Shown: piece after piece, positions 45,771-57,702 of the stretch
Numbering within the stretch: the first letter of the stretch is position 1
Layout: every line of letters starts with the position of its first letter
Assembly (NCBI GenBank): GCA_016185205.1
Contig: JACPOA010000026.1
Location: 1 to 64,000 of the forward strand
Reading direction: 5' to 3'
DNA from: Hyphomicrobiales bacterium
GTDB lineage: Bacteria; Pseudomonadota; Alphaproteobacteria; Rhizobiales; Xanthobacteraceae
Length of the DNA: 64,000 nt
Translations under genes and position numbers: made by a program
Notes under the pieces: generated by a model
Databases searched by the model: none
What the model saw: only the letters and a program-made list of their open reading frames with translations
Told to the model about the DNA's origin: nothing

Positions 45771-46474
45771 GATCCGTTCACCACGTGGCCCGAGCGCAGT
45801 CGCACGACGCGCTGGCACCGCTGGGCCAGCGCCGCATCATGCGTGACCAGAACCAGCGTGGTGCCGCGCTTGGCATGCCCGGCAAACAACAGATCGATGA
45901 TCTGCCGGCCGGTATCTTCGTCGAGATTTCCGGTCGGCTCGTCGGCCACCAGAATCGCCGGATTGGGTGCCAGCGCGCGGGCGACCGCCACGCGCTGCTG
46001 CTCGCCGCCCGATAGTTCGGCCGGGTAATGATGCAGCCGCTCGCTCAAGCCCACCGCGGCGAGTTCGTCGCGTGCACGCGTCTGCGCGTCTGCGACGCCG
46101 GCCAACTCCAGCGGCACCGCGACGTTTTCCAGCGCGGTCATGGTCGGGATCAGGTGGAACGACTGGAAGACGATGCCGACATTGCGGCCGCGAAAGCGCG
46201 CCAGTGCGTCCTCGTCGAGCGCATTTAAGGTCTCGCCCGCCACCGCCACCGTGCCGGTGTCGGCCCGCTCCAGACCGGCCATCACCATCAGCAGCGTGGA
46301 TTTGCCAGAACCGGACGGGCCCACCAGGCCGATCGCCTCGCCGCTGCCTATATTCAGATCGATATCTTTGAGGATATGAACGCGGGCCGCCCCCTGCCCG
46401 AGCGAGAGATTGACACCGGCAAGTCTGATGGCGGGTTGCGCAAGGGCCGGCCCGGCCTGAGAGTCATTCGTCAT
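45767..46474 (-). CDS. ybbA: ABC transporter ATP-binding protein (YbbA-type)
   Basis: A 235-residue ATPase of the LolD/MacB type. Walker A is [21 protein letters not shown]-loop [17 protein letters not shown], signature [17 protein letters not shown] and Walker [13 protein letters not shown]. It pairs with the overlapping ybbP permease gene. Its ATG shares bases with the divergent tesA ATG; no other standard start codon exists near the N-terminus. Confidence 0.92.
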   Translation of the reverse strand: MTNDSQAGPALAQPAIRLAGVNLSLGQGAARVHILKDIDLNIGSGEAIGLVGPSGSGKSTLLMVMAGLERADTGTVAVAGETLNALDEDALARFRGRNVGIVFQSFHLIPTMTALENVAVPLELAGVADAQTRARDELAAVGLSERLHHYPAELSGGEQQRVAVARALAPNPAILVADEPTGNLDEDTGRQIIDLLFAGHAKRGTTLVLVTHDAALAQRCQRVVRLRSGHVVNGS

Positions 46475-47174
46475 GTGGTTCCACCGTTGGCAACCCCGCT
46501 CATATGGGACAAAGCCCGTCCGGGTCCAGCGTCTCGCCGCGCTGGTCCTGATCACGGTATTTTGCGCATGGCCGCCGGCCGGCGGCTTCGCGGCCAGCGA
46601 CGCCCCGGTGAAGATCGTGGCGCTGGGCGATTCGCTCACCGCCGGCCTTGGCCTGCCGGTCGAGGCCAGCTTTCCGGCCCGGCTCGTCGTAGCACTCAAG
46701 GCCAAGGGTATTGCCGCCAGCGTCGTCAATGCCGGGGTGTCCGGCGATACCGCGTCCGGCGGGCTCGGCCGTCTCGATTGGTCGGTTGCGGAGGGGACCG
46801 AGGCGGTGATCCTCGAGCTCGGCGCCAACGACGCATTGCGCGGGATCGATCCGACGGTGACCAAGACGGCACTCGATGCCATCCTGAAGAAACTCAAGGA
46901 TCGTCATATTGCCGTGCTGCTCGCCGGCATGCGGGCGCCGCGCAATCTGGGCCCCGATTATGTCGGCGCCTTCGACGCGATCTATCCGGCCCTTGCCTCG
47001 ACTCATGCGGTCGTTTTTTATCCCTTCTTCCTTGACGGTGTCGCCAGCGATCCCAAACTCAACCAGGGCGATGGCCTGCACCCGAACGCCGCCGGCGTCG
47101 ACGTCATCGTGGCGCGTATCCTGCCGCAGGTCGAAGAGCTGATCGCCCGGGTGCGGGCCGCGCGCGGAACTTAA
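46473..47174 (+). CDS. tesA: Arylesterase/lysophospholipase of the TesA type (SGNH hydrolase)
   Basis: A 233-residue exported hydrolase. A hydrophobic segment (AALVLITVFCAWPPAGGFAA) is a signal peptide. The SGNH blocks are KIVALGDSLTAGLGL (catalytic Ser), NAGVSGDTASGG, ELGANDALRGID and QGDGLHPNAAG (catalytic Asp and His). Members hydrolyse acyl-CoAs, lysophospholipids and esters in the periplasm. tesA next to ybbA-ybbP is conserved across Proteobacteria. The ATG at 46473 overlaps the ybbA start codon on the other strand. Confidence 0.92.
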   Translation: MWFHRWQPRSYGTKPVRVQRLAALVLITVFCAWPPAGGFAASDAPVKIVALGDSLTAGLGLPVEASFPARLVVALKAKGIAASVVNAGVSGDTASGGLGRLDWSVAEGTEAVILELGANDALRGIDPTVTKTALDAILKKLKDRHIAVLLAGMRAPRNLGPDYVGAFDAIYPALASTHAVVFYPFFLDGVASDPKLNQGDGLHPNAAGVDVIVARILPQVEELIARVRAARGT

Positions 47175-47186
47175 ATTGGATTTCCT

Positions 47187-47723
47187 ATGCCGCGTCTCTT
47201 CACCGGTGTCGAAATTCCGTCCGATGTGGGCGAGTCGCTCGGCATGTTGCGCGGCGGACTGCCGGGCGCGCGCTGGATCACACCGGACAACTATCACCTG
47301 ACGCTGCGCTTCATCGGCGACGTGAACGACGTGATCGCGCACGAGGTCGCCTCGCTGCTCGGCCGGGTCAAGCGCGGCGCCTTCGAACTGCACATGGAGG
47401 GGCTGACGTCGTTCGGCGGCCGCAAGCCGCGCGCGGTGGTGGCGACCGTGGCGCCAGAACAAGCTTTGCTCGACGTGCAGGCCGAGCACGAACGGCTGAT
47501 GCAGCGCATCGGGCTGCAGCCGGAAGGCCGCAAATATTTGCCGCACGTGACGCTGGCGCGTTTGCGCACTTCATCCAGCCGCGACGTCGCGGAATATCTG
47601 TCGGCGCGCGGGCTATTCCGTACCGCGAGCTTTCCGGTCTCGCGCTTTGTGCTGTTCTCGTCGCGCAATTCGGTCGGCGGCGGGCCCTATGTGGTGGAAG
47701 CGGGTTATCCGCTCAGCGCATGA
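47187..47723 (+). CDS. thpR: RNA 2',3'-cyclic phosphodiesterase
   Basis: A 178-residue 2H-phosphoesterase (LigT family). Both H-x-T/S-x motifs are present: DNYHLTLRFIGDV and LPHVTLARLR. Start PRLFTGVEIPSDVGESLGML is typical. It opens 2',3'-cyclic phosphates on RNA ends; the cellular role is unclear. It follows tesA by 12 bp and converges on the acetyltransferase gene. Confidence 0.93.
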   Translation: MPRLFTGVEIPSDVGESLGMLRGGLPGARWITPDNYHLTLRFIGDVNDVIAHEVASLLGRVKRGAFELHMEGLTSFGGRKPRAVVATVAPEQALLDVQAEHERLMQRIGLQPEGRKYLPHVTLARLRTSSSRDVAEYLSARGLFRTASFPVSRFVLFSSRNSVGGGPYVVEAGYPLSA

Positions 47724-47734
47724 GCTGTAAGCCG

Positions 47735-48313
47735 TCACGCCGGCCGGAACAGGCGCCGCCAATGCGCGTCGAGGATTGCTGTCGTAATACTGTGGCTGTC
47801 GGCCACCGCCTCGCGCATCAGCGACAGCGGCGTCAGGCGCGGCGGATCGACTTCGCCGACCACGCTGCCGAAATCGAATGTGAGTTCGGCCTCGAACTTG
47901 CGGGCCAGCTGCTGCATGCGCTTATTGTCGGCCAGGCATTGCATGTGCAGCGCCTTGATGCCGCGGTTGCGCGCGGAGAGCAGCGTGCGCTCGAGCAGGA
48001 CGGTTCCGACGCCGTGGCTTTGCCATGGCAGTTCGATGCTGAAGGCGGCTTCCGCCTCGGTCGCGAACGGTGAGCCGATGTGGCGCAGCTCGGCGGCGCC
48101 GCGCAGCACGCCATCGACAAAGAAGCCATGCGCGACGACGCCGACGCCGCTGATGGTCGCGGCGTGGCCGACGATGATCTCGTCAGACACTGTACCGGTA
48201 AAGCGCCGGTGCCGGCTCTCGGGATCCAGGCGAAGCAGGTGATCGCGATAGGCGTCGGCTTCCCCGACCCAGAGTTTGCGCACGATGCCCCCGTCGGGCA
48301 GAAGTTCATGCAT
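47735..48313 (-). CDS. GNAT-family N-acetyltransferase
   Basis: A 192-residue GNAT protein. The acetyl-CoA motif is WQSHGVGTVLLERTLLSARN, preceded by GVLRGAAELRHIGS and followed by IKALHMQCLADNKRMQQLAR. The start region LRLDPESRHRRFTGTVSDE resembles the acetyltransferases that modify acyl-CoA synthetases or other proteins. Substrate not assigned. ATG 48313 has GAGGAG upstream, better than the start at 48328. Confidence 0.86.
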   Translation of the reverse strand: MHELLPDGGIVRKLWVGEADAYRDHLLRLDPESRHRRFTGTVSDEIIVGHAATISGVGVVAHGFFVDGVLRGAAELRHIGSPFATEAEAAFSIELPWQSHGVGTVLLERTLLSARNRGIKALHMQCLADNKRMQQLARKFEAELTFDFGSVVGEVDPPRLTPLSLMREAVADSHSITTAILDAHWRRLFRPA

Positions 48314-48633
48314 TTCGGCTCTCCTCACGTCGGAAAGCCCTGCATTGCGACGTTTCTAATCCCCGGCGGCCGCGATTCCCCGCGATTCGCTTGTCCCTAG
48401 CTATATGGTGCATTGCAGCAAAATATCGACTTAAATTTTCATGGTGCGGGACCCCCACCTGCGAAAAGCGCATGGCTAACAAAGCGTTAACGCCACTTTT
48501 TTGCGGCATTTGCCGCACCATGCAGACCGCATATTCCGCACAGCCGATTTACAGACGCCCCGGATCGCCCTAGGGGGTGGCGCTGCAGGCCGGCCGCGGC
48601 CCGCCCGCTTGCTCCCGATTGTCCCAGAGCCGC
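48314..48633. other. Intergenic region between the GNAT gene and zapE
   Basis: A 320-bp gap between divergent genes. Seen in it: the TGC-rich TGCATTGCAGCA (48409-48420), an AT-rich stretch (48420-48440) that may hold a promoter, and a TTTTTTGCGGCATTTGCCGC hairpin near 48498-48517 which lacks the T-run of a terminator in either direction. No gene or RNA recognised. Confidence 0.45.
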
Positions 48634-49809
48634 ATGCCTGAAACTTTCAGAACGCGCTATGCGGCGCTCGTCGCCGCCGGAAAAATCGAAGCCGATCCCG
48701 GCCAGGCGGTTTTGGCGAAGCACATGTCGCAGCTCGCGCATCGCCTCGACCAGCATCGGCTGGCGCGAAAATCCTCGGCGCTCGGCTGGCTGTTCGGCAA
48801 GATCGAAAAGCGCGAGCCGACGCTGCAAGGACTTTACGTCCACGGCGAGGTCGGCCGCGGCAAGACCATGCTGATGGATCTGTTCTTCGCGACCAGCCCG
48901 GTGCTGCGCAAGCGCCGCGTCCATTTCCACGAGTTCATGGCCGACGTGCATGAGCGCGTGCACACCTATCGCCTGGAAATCAAGAACGGCGACGCCGGCG
49001 AGCACGATCAGATCCAGCGCGCCGCCACCGCCATCGCCGAGGAATCCTGGCTGTTGTGCTTCGACGAATTTCACATCACCGATATCGCCGACGCCATGAT
49101 CCTCGGCCGGCTGTTCACGCGGCTGTTCGAGCTCGGCGTCATCGTGGTGGCGACGTCAAATCTGGCGCCGAGCGAACTCTACAAGGACGGGCTCAATCGC
49201 TCGCTGTTCCTGCCCTTCGTCGCCATGCTGGAGCGGCATTGCGTGGTGGCGCGGCTCGATGCGCGCGTGGATTTTCGGCTGGAGAAGCTGACCGGCGTGC
49301 CGACCTGGTATGTGCCGCCGGACGCTGGGGCCGATGCCGCGCTCGACGATGCGTGGACGCGGCTCGCGGGCGAACTGGGCGGTGCGCCGCACGAGCTGGT
49401 GGTGAAGGGCCATATCGTGAAGGTGCCGAAGACGGCGATGGGCGTGGCGCGGTTTTCCTTCGAGGATCTCTGCGCGCAGCCGCTGGCGGCCGCCGACTAT
49501 CTCAAGATCGCGCACGAATTCCACACCATCATTCTCGACCGCATCCCGGTCATGGATGTCAGCCGCCGCAACGAGGCCAAGCGCTTTATTATTTTAATCG
49601 ACACGCTGTACGACCACGCGGTGAAGCTGCTCGCCTCGGCGCATGCGCAGCCGGACCAGCTCTATCTCGCAACCGAGGGCTACGAGGCGAACGAATTCAA
49701 GCGCACCGCCTCGCGCCTGATCGAGATGCGCTCGCAGACCTATCTCGGCCTGCCGCACGGCCCGCGCCAGGGGGCGGCGGTCGATGCCGGGACAATCGTC
49801 GAGACGTGA
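48634..49809 (+). CDS. zapE: Cell division protein ZapE (AFG1-like ATPase)
   Basis: A 391-residue AAA-type P-loop ATPase. Walker A is VHGEVGRGKTMLMDLFF (about residues 69-85); then VHFHEFMADVHERVH, the Walker B-type LLCFDEFHITDIADAMIL, and VVATSNLAPSELYKDGLNR. ZapE binds FtsZ and aids late division. It precedes mdh by 215 bp, a conserved neighbour in this order. Confidence 0.93.
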   Translation: MPETFRTRYAALVAAGKIEADPGQAVLAKHMSQLAHRLDQHRLARKSSALGWLFGKIEKREPTLQGLYVHGEVGRGKTMLMDLFFATSPVLRKRRVHFHEFMADVHERVHTYRLEIKNGDAGEHDQIQRAATAIAEESWLLCFDEFHITDIADAMILGRLFTRLFELGVIVVATSNLAPSELYKDGLNRSLFLPFVAMLERHCVVARLDARVDFRLEKLTGVPTWYVPPDAGADAALDDAWTRLAGELGGAPHELVVKGHIVKVPKTAMGVARFSFEDLCAQPLAAADYLKIAHEFHTIILDRIPVMDVSRRNEAKRFIILIDTLYDHAVKLLASAHAQPDQLYLATEGYEANEFKRTASRLIEMRSQTYLGLPHGPRQGAAVDAGTIVET

Positions 49810-49894
49810 CCGATCGTGCCGCCGGGCCGGCGGCCATGCGCACGCGCTGTCGTGGTGAAAAATGCCTCTGGACTCCCGCCCGAACGTCTGCTGG

Positions 49895-49906
49895 TATAAT
49901 GTATAC
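49895..49906 (+). promoter_or_regulatory. Candidate -10 element upstream of mdh
   Basis: TATAATGTATAC includes a perfect TATAAT (49895-49900) and is nearly symmetric. It lies 125 bp before the mdh ATG. No good -35 hexamer is seen 16-18 bp upstream, so this may be a weak or activator-dependent promoter of the mdh-suc-lpd genes. Confidence 0.35.
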
Positions 49907-49937
49907 ACGGCAAGCAAAACGGAGGGCTGCCATTTGA

Positions 49938-50990
<1,053 letters not shown>

Positions 50991-51051
50991 GCGAATAGCG
51001 AATAGCGAATAGGGGTATCAACTACTCACTATTTCGCTACTCGCTATTCGC
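50991..51051. repeat. GCGAATA-rich inverted repeat between mdh and sucC
   Basis: Three tandem GCGAATA units (50991-51011) start right after the mdh stop and are mirrored by CTACTCGCTATTCGC (51037-51051); 14 of 15 arm bases pair. The stem ends 17 bp before the sucC ATG. Similar GCGAATAG repeats occur in Bradyrhizobiaceae genomes. No T-run, so read-through is possible. Confidence 0.75.
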
Positions 51052-51068
51052 TGTAGCCGGAGGGGCTC

Positions 51069-52237
<1,169 letters not shown>

Positions 52238-52238
<1 letters not shown>

Positions 52239-53122
52239 TGTCGGTCCTCATCGACAAGAACACCAAGGTCATCTGCCAGGGCTTCACCGGCAAGAATGGC
52301 AAATTCCATTCCGAGCAGGCGATCGCCTACGGCACCAAGATGGTGGGCGGCACCTCGCCCGGCAAAGGCGGCACCACGCACCTCAATCTGCCGGTGTTCG
52401 ACACCGTGGCGGAAGCGCGCGAGCAGACCGGCTGCGACGCCAGCGTGATCTACGTGCCGCCGCCGGGCGCGGCCGACGCGATCTGCGAAGCCATCCAGGC
52501 CGAGATCCCGCTCATCGTCTGCATCACCGAAGGCATCCCGGTGATGGACATGGTCAAGGTCAAGCGCTCGCTCTCAGGCTCGAAGTCGCGGCTGATCGGG
52601 CCGAACTGCCCGGGCGTGATGACGGCGGGCGAATGCAAGATCGGCATCATGCCGGGCAACATCTTCAAGCCCGGCAAAGTGGGGATCGTGTCACGCTCCG
52701 GCACGCTCACCTATGAGGCGGTGTTCCAGACCACCCGCGAGGGGCTCGGCCAGACCACGGCGGTCGGCATCGGCGGCGATCCGATCAAAGGCACCGAATT
52801 CATCGACGTGCTGGAGATGTTCCTGGCCGACAAGGCGACGACCGCCATCGTCATGATCGGCGAGATCGGCGGCTCGGCCGAAGAGGACGCCGCACAGTTT
52901 CTCAAAGACGAGGCCAAGCGCGGCCGCAAGAAGCCCACGGTCGGCTTCATCGCCGGGCGCACGGCTCCCCCGGGCCGCCGCATGGGCCACGCCGGCGCCA
53001 TCATCTCGGGCGGGAAAGGCGACGCCGAATCCAAGATCGCGGCCATGGAATCGGCCGGCATCAAGGTGTCACCGTCGCCGGCGCGTATCGGGAAGACCCT
53101 GGTCGAAGTATTGAAATCCTGA
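52238..53122 (+). CDS. sucD: Succinyl-CoA synthetase alpha subunit
   Basis: A 294-residue subunit. The CoA-binding part starts [40 protein letters not shown] is typical, and the phospho-His is in [20 protein letters not shown]. The ATG at 52238 overlaps the sucC stop by one base, so the subunits are coupled. The frame open further upstream belongs to sucC DNA. Confidence 0.97.
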
Positions 53123-53259
53123 TTCAGTCTTAGGTCATTTGTAGACTTACAGCCGACATAAATAGCGTTAAAACGGCAAATCGCCGGGTGGCGGTGGGGT
53201 CGATGGTGACTTCGCCGCCGCAACGGTGGGTTTTTCGCCCGCAAGGACCGAATCAGACC

Positions 53260-56200
53260 ATGTCCCGCCAGGACGCCAACGCCGCCTTTGCCCGCTCCTC
53301 GTTCCTGTATGGCGGCAACGCCGCCTACATCGAAGACCTCTACGCCAAGTACGAAGCCGACCCGGCCGCGGTCGACGCCGAATGGCGCGGCTTTTTTCAG
53401 AGCCTGAAGGACGAGGCCGCCGACGCCGTCAAGAGCGCGCGCGGCGCCTCCTGGAAAAAGCCGAACTGGCCGCTGCGCGCCGACGGCGATCTGGTGGCCG
53501 CGCTCGACGGCCAATGGGCCGAGACCGAAAAGAAAATTGGCGAGAAAATTTCCGGCAAGTTGCAGCCTTTGGCGCAAGCCAAGGGCGTCGAGCTGACTTC
53601 CGCCGACGTCATGCAGGCGACGCGCGACTCCATCCACGCGCTGATGCTGATCCGCGCCTACCGCATCCGTGGTCACTTCCACGCCAAGCTCGATCCGCTC
53701 GCGCTCGAGCCGGAGAAGAACGAGGAGGAGCTCGATCCGCGCTCCTACGGTTTCGGCGAAGCCGACATGGGCCGCCGCATCTTCCTCGACAAGGTGCTCG
53801 GGCTCGATTTCGCGTCGATGCGCGAAATTGTCGCCATCCTGCGCCGCACCTACTGCCAGACGCTCGGCGTCGAATTCATGCACATCTCCAACGCCGCGCA
53901 GAAGGCGTGGATCCAGGAACGCATCGAGGGCCGCGACAAGGAGATCACTTTCACGCGCGAAGGCAAGCGCGCCATCCTCAACAAGCTGGTGGAATCCGAA
54001 GGTTTCGAGAAATTTCTCGACGTCAAATACACCGGCACCAAGCGTTTCGGCCTCGACGGCGCGGAATCGCTGATCCCGGCGCTCGAGCAGATCATCAAGC
54101 GCGGCGGCAATCTCGGCGTGAAGGAGATCGTGCTCGGCATGCCGCATCGCGGCCGCCTCAATGTCCTGACCCAAGTGATGGGCAAGCCGCACCGTGCGCT
54201 GTTCCACGAATTCAAGGGCGGCTCCTCGACGCCCGACGAAACCGAAGGCTCCGGCGATGTGAAATATCACCTGGGCGCGTCATCGGACCGCGAGTTCGAC
54301 AACAACAAGGTACACCTGTCGCTCGCGCCCAATCCATCGCATCTGGAAATCGTCGATCCGGTCACGCTCGGCAAGGTGCGCGCCAAGCAGGACCAGCACG
54401 GCGCCACGCCCGACGAGCGCACCATGGTGATGCCGCTGCTCATGCACGGCGACGCCGCCTTCGCCGGCCAGGGCGTGGTGGAGGAATGTTTCGGACTGTC
54501 GGATCTGAAAGGCTACCGCACCGGCGGTTCCTTGCATTTCATCGTCAACAACCAGATCGGCTTCACGACGTATCCGCGCTATTCGCGCTCCTCGCCCTAT
54601 CCCTCCGATGTCGCCAAGATGATCGAGGCGCTGATCCTGCACGTCAACGGCGACGACCCGGAAGCGGTGGTGTTCGCCGCCAAGGTGGCGACCGAATACC
54701 GGCAGAAATTCCAGCGCCCGGTGGTCATCGACATGTTCTGCTACCGGCGCTTCGGCCACAACGAAGGCGACGAGCCCTCGTTCACCCAGCCGCTGATGTA
54801 CAAGAAGATCCGCGCGCATCCGAGCACGCTGGAAATCTACAGCAAGAAGCTGATTTCCGAAGGCGTGGTCACCGCCGGCGAAGTCGACAAGATGAAGTCC
54901 GACTGGCGCGCCCGGCTCGACGCCGAATTCGAAGCGGCGCTGAGCTACAAGCCCAACAAGGCCGATTGGCTCGACGGCCGCTGGGCCGGGCTGAAGGCGG
55001 CGCGCGACTACGAGGATCCGCGCCGCGGCAATACCGGCGTCGCGATCGAGGAGCTACGCGAGATCGGCAAGAAGATCACCGTCATTCCGCAAGGCTTCCA
55101 GGTTCACAAGACCATCCAGCGCTTCCTCGATCATCGCGCCAAGACGATCGAAAGCGGCGAAGGCATCGACTGGTCGACCGCGGAGGCGCTTGCCTTCGGC
55201 GCTCTGCTCAAGGAAAGCCACCCGGTTCGGCTGTCCGGCCAGGATACCGAGCGCGGCACCTTTTCGCAGCGCCATTCGGTGCTGTTCGATCAGGACACCG
55301 AGGAACGCTACACGCCGCTCAATCATCTGGGCGCCGGCCAGGCGCGTTTCGAGGTGCTCAATTCGAGCCTGTCGGAAGTGGCCGTGCTCGGTTTCGAATA
55401 CGGCTATTCGACCGCCGAGCCGAACGCGCTGACGCTGTGGGAGGCGCAGTTCGGCGACTTCGCCAACGGCGCGCAGGTGGTGTTCGACCAGTTCATCTCC
55501 TCCGGCGAGCGCAAATGGCTGCGGCTGTCCGGCCTGGTGTGCCTGCTGCCGCACGGCTACGAGGGCCAGGGGCCGGAGCACTCCTCGGCCCGGCTCGAGC
55601 GCTTCCTGCAAATGTGCGCCGAGGACAACATGCAGGTGGCGAACTGCACGACACCGGCGAACTACTTCCACATCCTGCGCCGCCAATTGAAGCGCGACAC
55701 GCGCAAGCCGCTGATCCTGATGACGCCGAAGAGCCTGCTGCGTCACAAGCGGGCGGTCTCGCCGCTCGCCGAGATGGCGACCGGCACCTCGTTCCACCGT
55801 CTGCTGTGGGACGATGCGCAGTCCCCCCTCCCTAACCCTCCCCCGCGTGCGGGGGAGGGTAGGGTGGGGGCGATCAAGCTGGTCGCCGACGACAAGATCC
55901 GCCGCGTCGTCATGTGCTCGGGCAAGGTCTATTACGACCTCTACGAGGAGCGCGAGAAGCGCGGCATCGACGACATCTATCTACTGCGCATCGAGCAGCT
56001 CTATCCGTTCCCGACCAAGGCGCTGTGCGCCGAGCTCACGCGCTTCAAGCAGGCCGAGATGGTGTGGTGCCAGGAAGAGCCGCGCAACATGGGCGCCTGG
56101 TTTTTCGTCGATGTGTTCCTGCAATGGGTGCTCAACCAGATCGGCGCCAAGCATCGCCTCATGCGCTATGCCGGACGTCCGGCCGCCGCTTCGACCGCGG

Positions 56201-56262
56201 TCGGGCAGATGTCGAAGCATCTCGGGCAGCTCAAGCAGTTGCTGGATGAGGCGCTGGGCTGA
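53260..56262 (+). CDS. sucA: 2-oxoglutarate dehydrogenase E1 component
   Basis: A 1000-residue thiamin-diphosphate enzyme that decarboxylates 2-oxoglutarate. Signatures: FLYGGNAAYIEDLYAKYEAD at the start, VLGMPHRGRLNVLTQVMGKP, LAPNPSHLEIVDPV and the ThDP/Mg site CYRRFGHNEGDEPSFTQP, with LLPHGYEGQGPEHSSARLER late. Residues 855-871 (PLPNPPPRAGEGRVG) are encoded by a palindromic repeat inserted in frame between LLWDDAQ and IKLVADDKIRR. The ATG 53260 has AAGGA upstream. sucB follows after a composite repeat. Confidence 0.96.
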   Translation: MSRQDANAAFARSSFLYGGNAAYIEDLYAKYEADPAAVDAEWRGFFQSLKDEAADAVKSARGASWKKPNWPLRADGDLVAALDGQWAETEKKIGEKISGKLQPLAQAKGVELTSADVMQATRDSIHALMLIRAYRIRGHFHAKLDPLALEPEKNEEELDPRSYGFGEADMGRRIFLDKVLGLDFASMREIVAILRRTYCQTLGVEFMHISNAAQKAWIQERIEGRDKEITFTREGKRAILNKLVESEGFEKFLDVKYTGTKRFGLDGAESLIPALEQIIKRGGNLGVKEIVLGMPHRGRLNVLTQVMGKPHRALFHEFKGGSSTPDETEGSGDVKYHLGASSDREFDNNKVHLSLAPNPSHLEIVDPVTLGKVRAKQDQHGATPDERTMVMPLLMHGDAAFAGQGVVEECFGLSDLKGYRTGGSLHFIVNNQIGFTTYPRYSRSSPYPSDVAKMIEALILHVNGDDPEAVVFAAKVATEYRQKFQRPVVIDMFCYRRFGHNEGDEPSFTQPLMYKKIRAHPSTLEIYSKKLISEGVVTAGEVDKMKSDWRARLDAEFEAALSYKPNKADWLDGRWAGLKAARDYEDPRRGNTGVAIEELREIGKKITVIPQGFQVHKTIQRFLDHRAKTIESGEGIDWSTAEALAFGALLKESHPVRLSGQDTERGTFSQRHSVLFDQDTEERYTPLNHLGAGQARFEVLNSSLSEVAVLGFEYGYSTAEPNALTLWEAQFGDFANGAQVVFDQFISSGERKWLRLSGLVCLLPHGYEGQGPEHSSARLERFLQMCAEDNMQVANCTTPANYFHILRRQLKRDTRKPLILMTPKSLLRHKRAVSPLAEMATGTSFHRLLWDDAQSPLPNPPPRAGEGRVGAIKLVADDKIRRVVMCSGKVYYDLYEEREKRGIDDIYLLRIEQLYPFPTKALCAELTRFKQAEMVWCQEEPRNMGAWFFVDVFLQWVLNQIGAKHRLMRYAGRPAAASTAVGQMSKHLGQLKQLLDEALG
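55823..55870. repeat. Palindromic element inserted inside sucA
   Basis: The core is ACCCTCCCCCGC, GT, GCGGGGGAGGGT (55835-55860), perfect 12-bp arms. The flanks CCCCCCTCCCT and AGGGTGGGGGC extend an imperfect outer stem. It has no stop codon in the sucA frame and its length keeps the frame. The translation, PLPNPPPRAGEGRVG, is the familiar product of this non-coding repeat type. Confidence 0.85.
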
Positions 56263-56274
56263 CAATTTCACTCC

Positions 56275-56363
56275 GTCATGCCCGGCCTTGTGCCGGGCAT
56301 CCACGTCTTGACGGAGTATCGAATTAGAAAGACGTGGATGGCCGGGACAAGCCCGGCCATGAC
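56275..56363. repeat. Composite GTCAT...ATGAC palindromic repeat between sucA and sucB
   Basis: GTCATGCCCGGCC...GGGCATCCACGTC on the left, GACGTGGATGGCC...GGCCATGAC on the right. Each half forms a CCCGGC/GCCGGG-type hairpin and the inner AAGACGTGGAT pairs with ATCCACGTCTT. It ends 15 bp before the sucB ATG, with the AAAAGG ribosome-binding site just after it. Confidence 0.85.
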
Positions 56364-56378
56364 GAAAAGGAACGAGTC

Positions 56379-57593
<1,215 letters not shown>

Positions 57594-57597
57594 TTTC

Positions 57598-57682
57598 GTC
57601 ATTGCCGGGCCGCCGCGAAGCGGCGTGACCCGGCAATCCATCGTTTGAAAAGATGGATGCCCGGGTCAGGCCCGGACATGAC
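57598..57682. repeat. Composite GTCAT...ATGAC palindromic repeat between sucB and lpd
   Basis: GTCATTGCCGGGCCG...CCCGGCAATCCATC on the left, GATGGATGCCCGGGTCAGGC...GGACATGAC on the right, with an inner ATCCAT/ATGGAT pair. It starts four bases after the sucB stop and ends 20 bp before the lpd ATG. Confidence 0.85.
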
Positions 57683-57702
57683 CGTGGAAAGGGCGTCATT
57701 TC

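Noticed and set aside
43332-46028. An 898-codon open frame on the plus strand
   Set aside because: It is the shadow of the minus-strand ybbP and ybbA genes, which have clear domain motifs.
48498-48517. TTTTTTGCGGCATTTGCCGC as a terminator
   Set aside because: The T-run precedes the stem on the plus strand and reads as an A-run after it on the minus strand, so it is not a Rho-independent terminator in either direction.
52711-54270. A 519-codon minus-strand frame across sucD and sucA
   Set aside because: Antisense shadow of two certain TCA genes; no motif and biased composition.
56334-56378. An N-terminal extension of SucB ([11 protein letters not shown]...)
   Set aside because: It is translation of the composite repeat; the lipoyl domain begins at the ATG at 56379 with its own ribosome-binding site.
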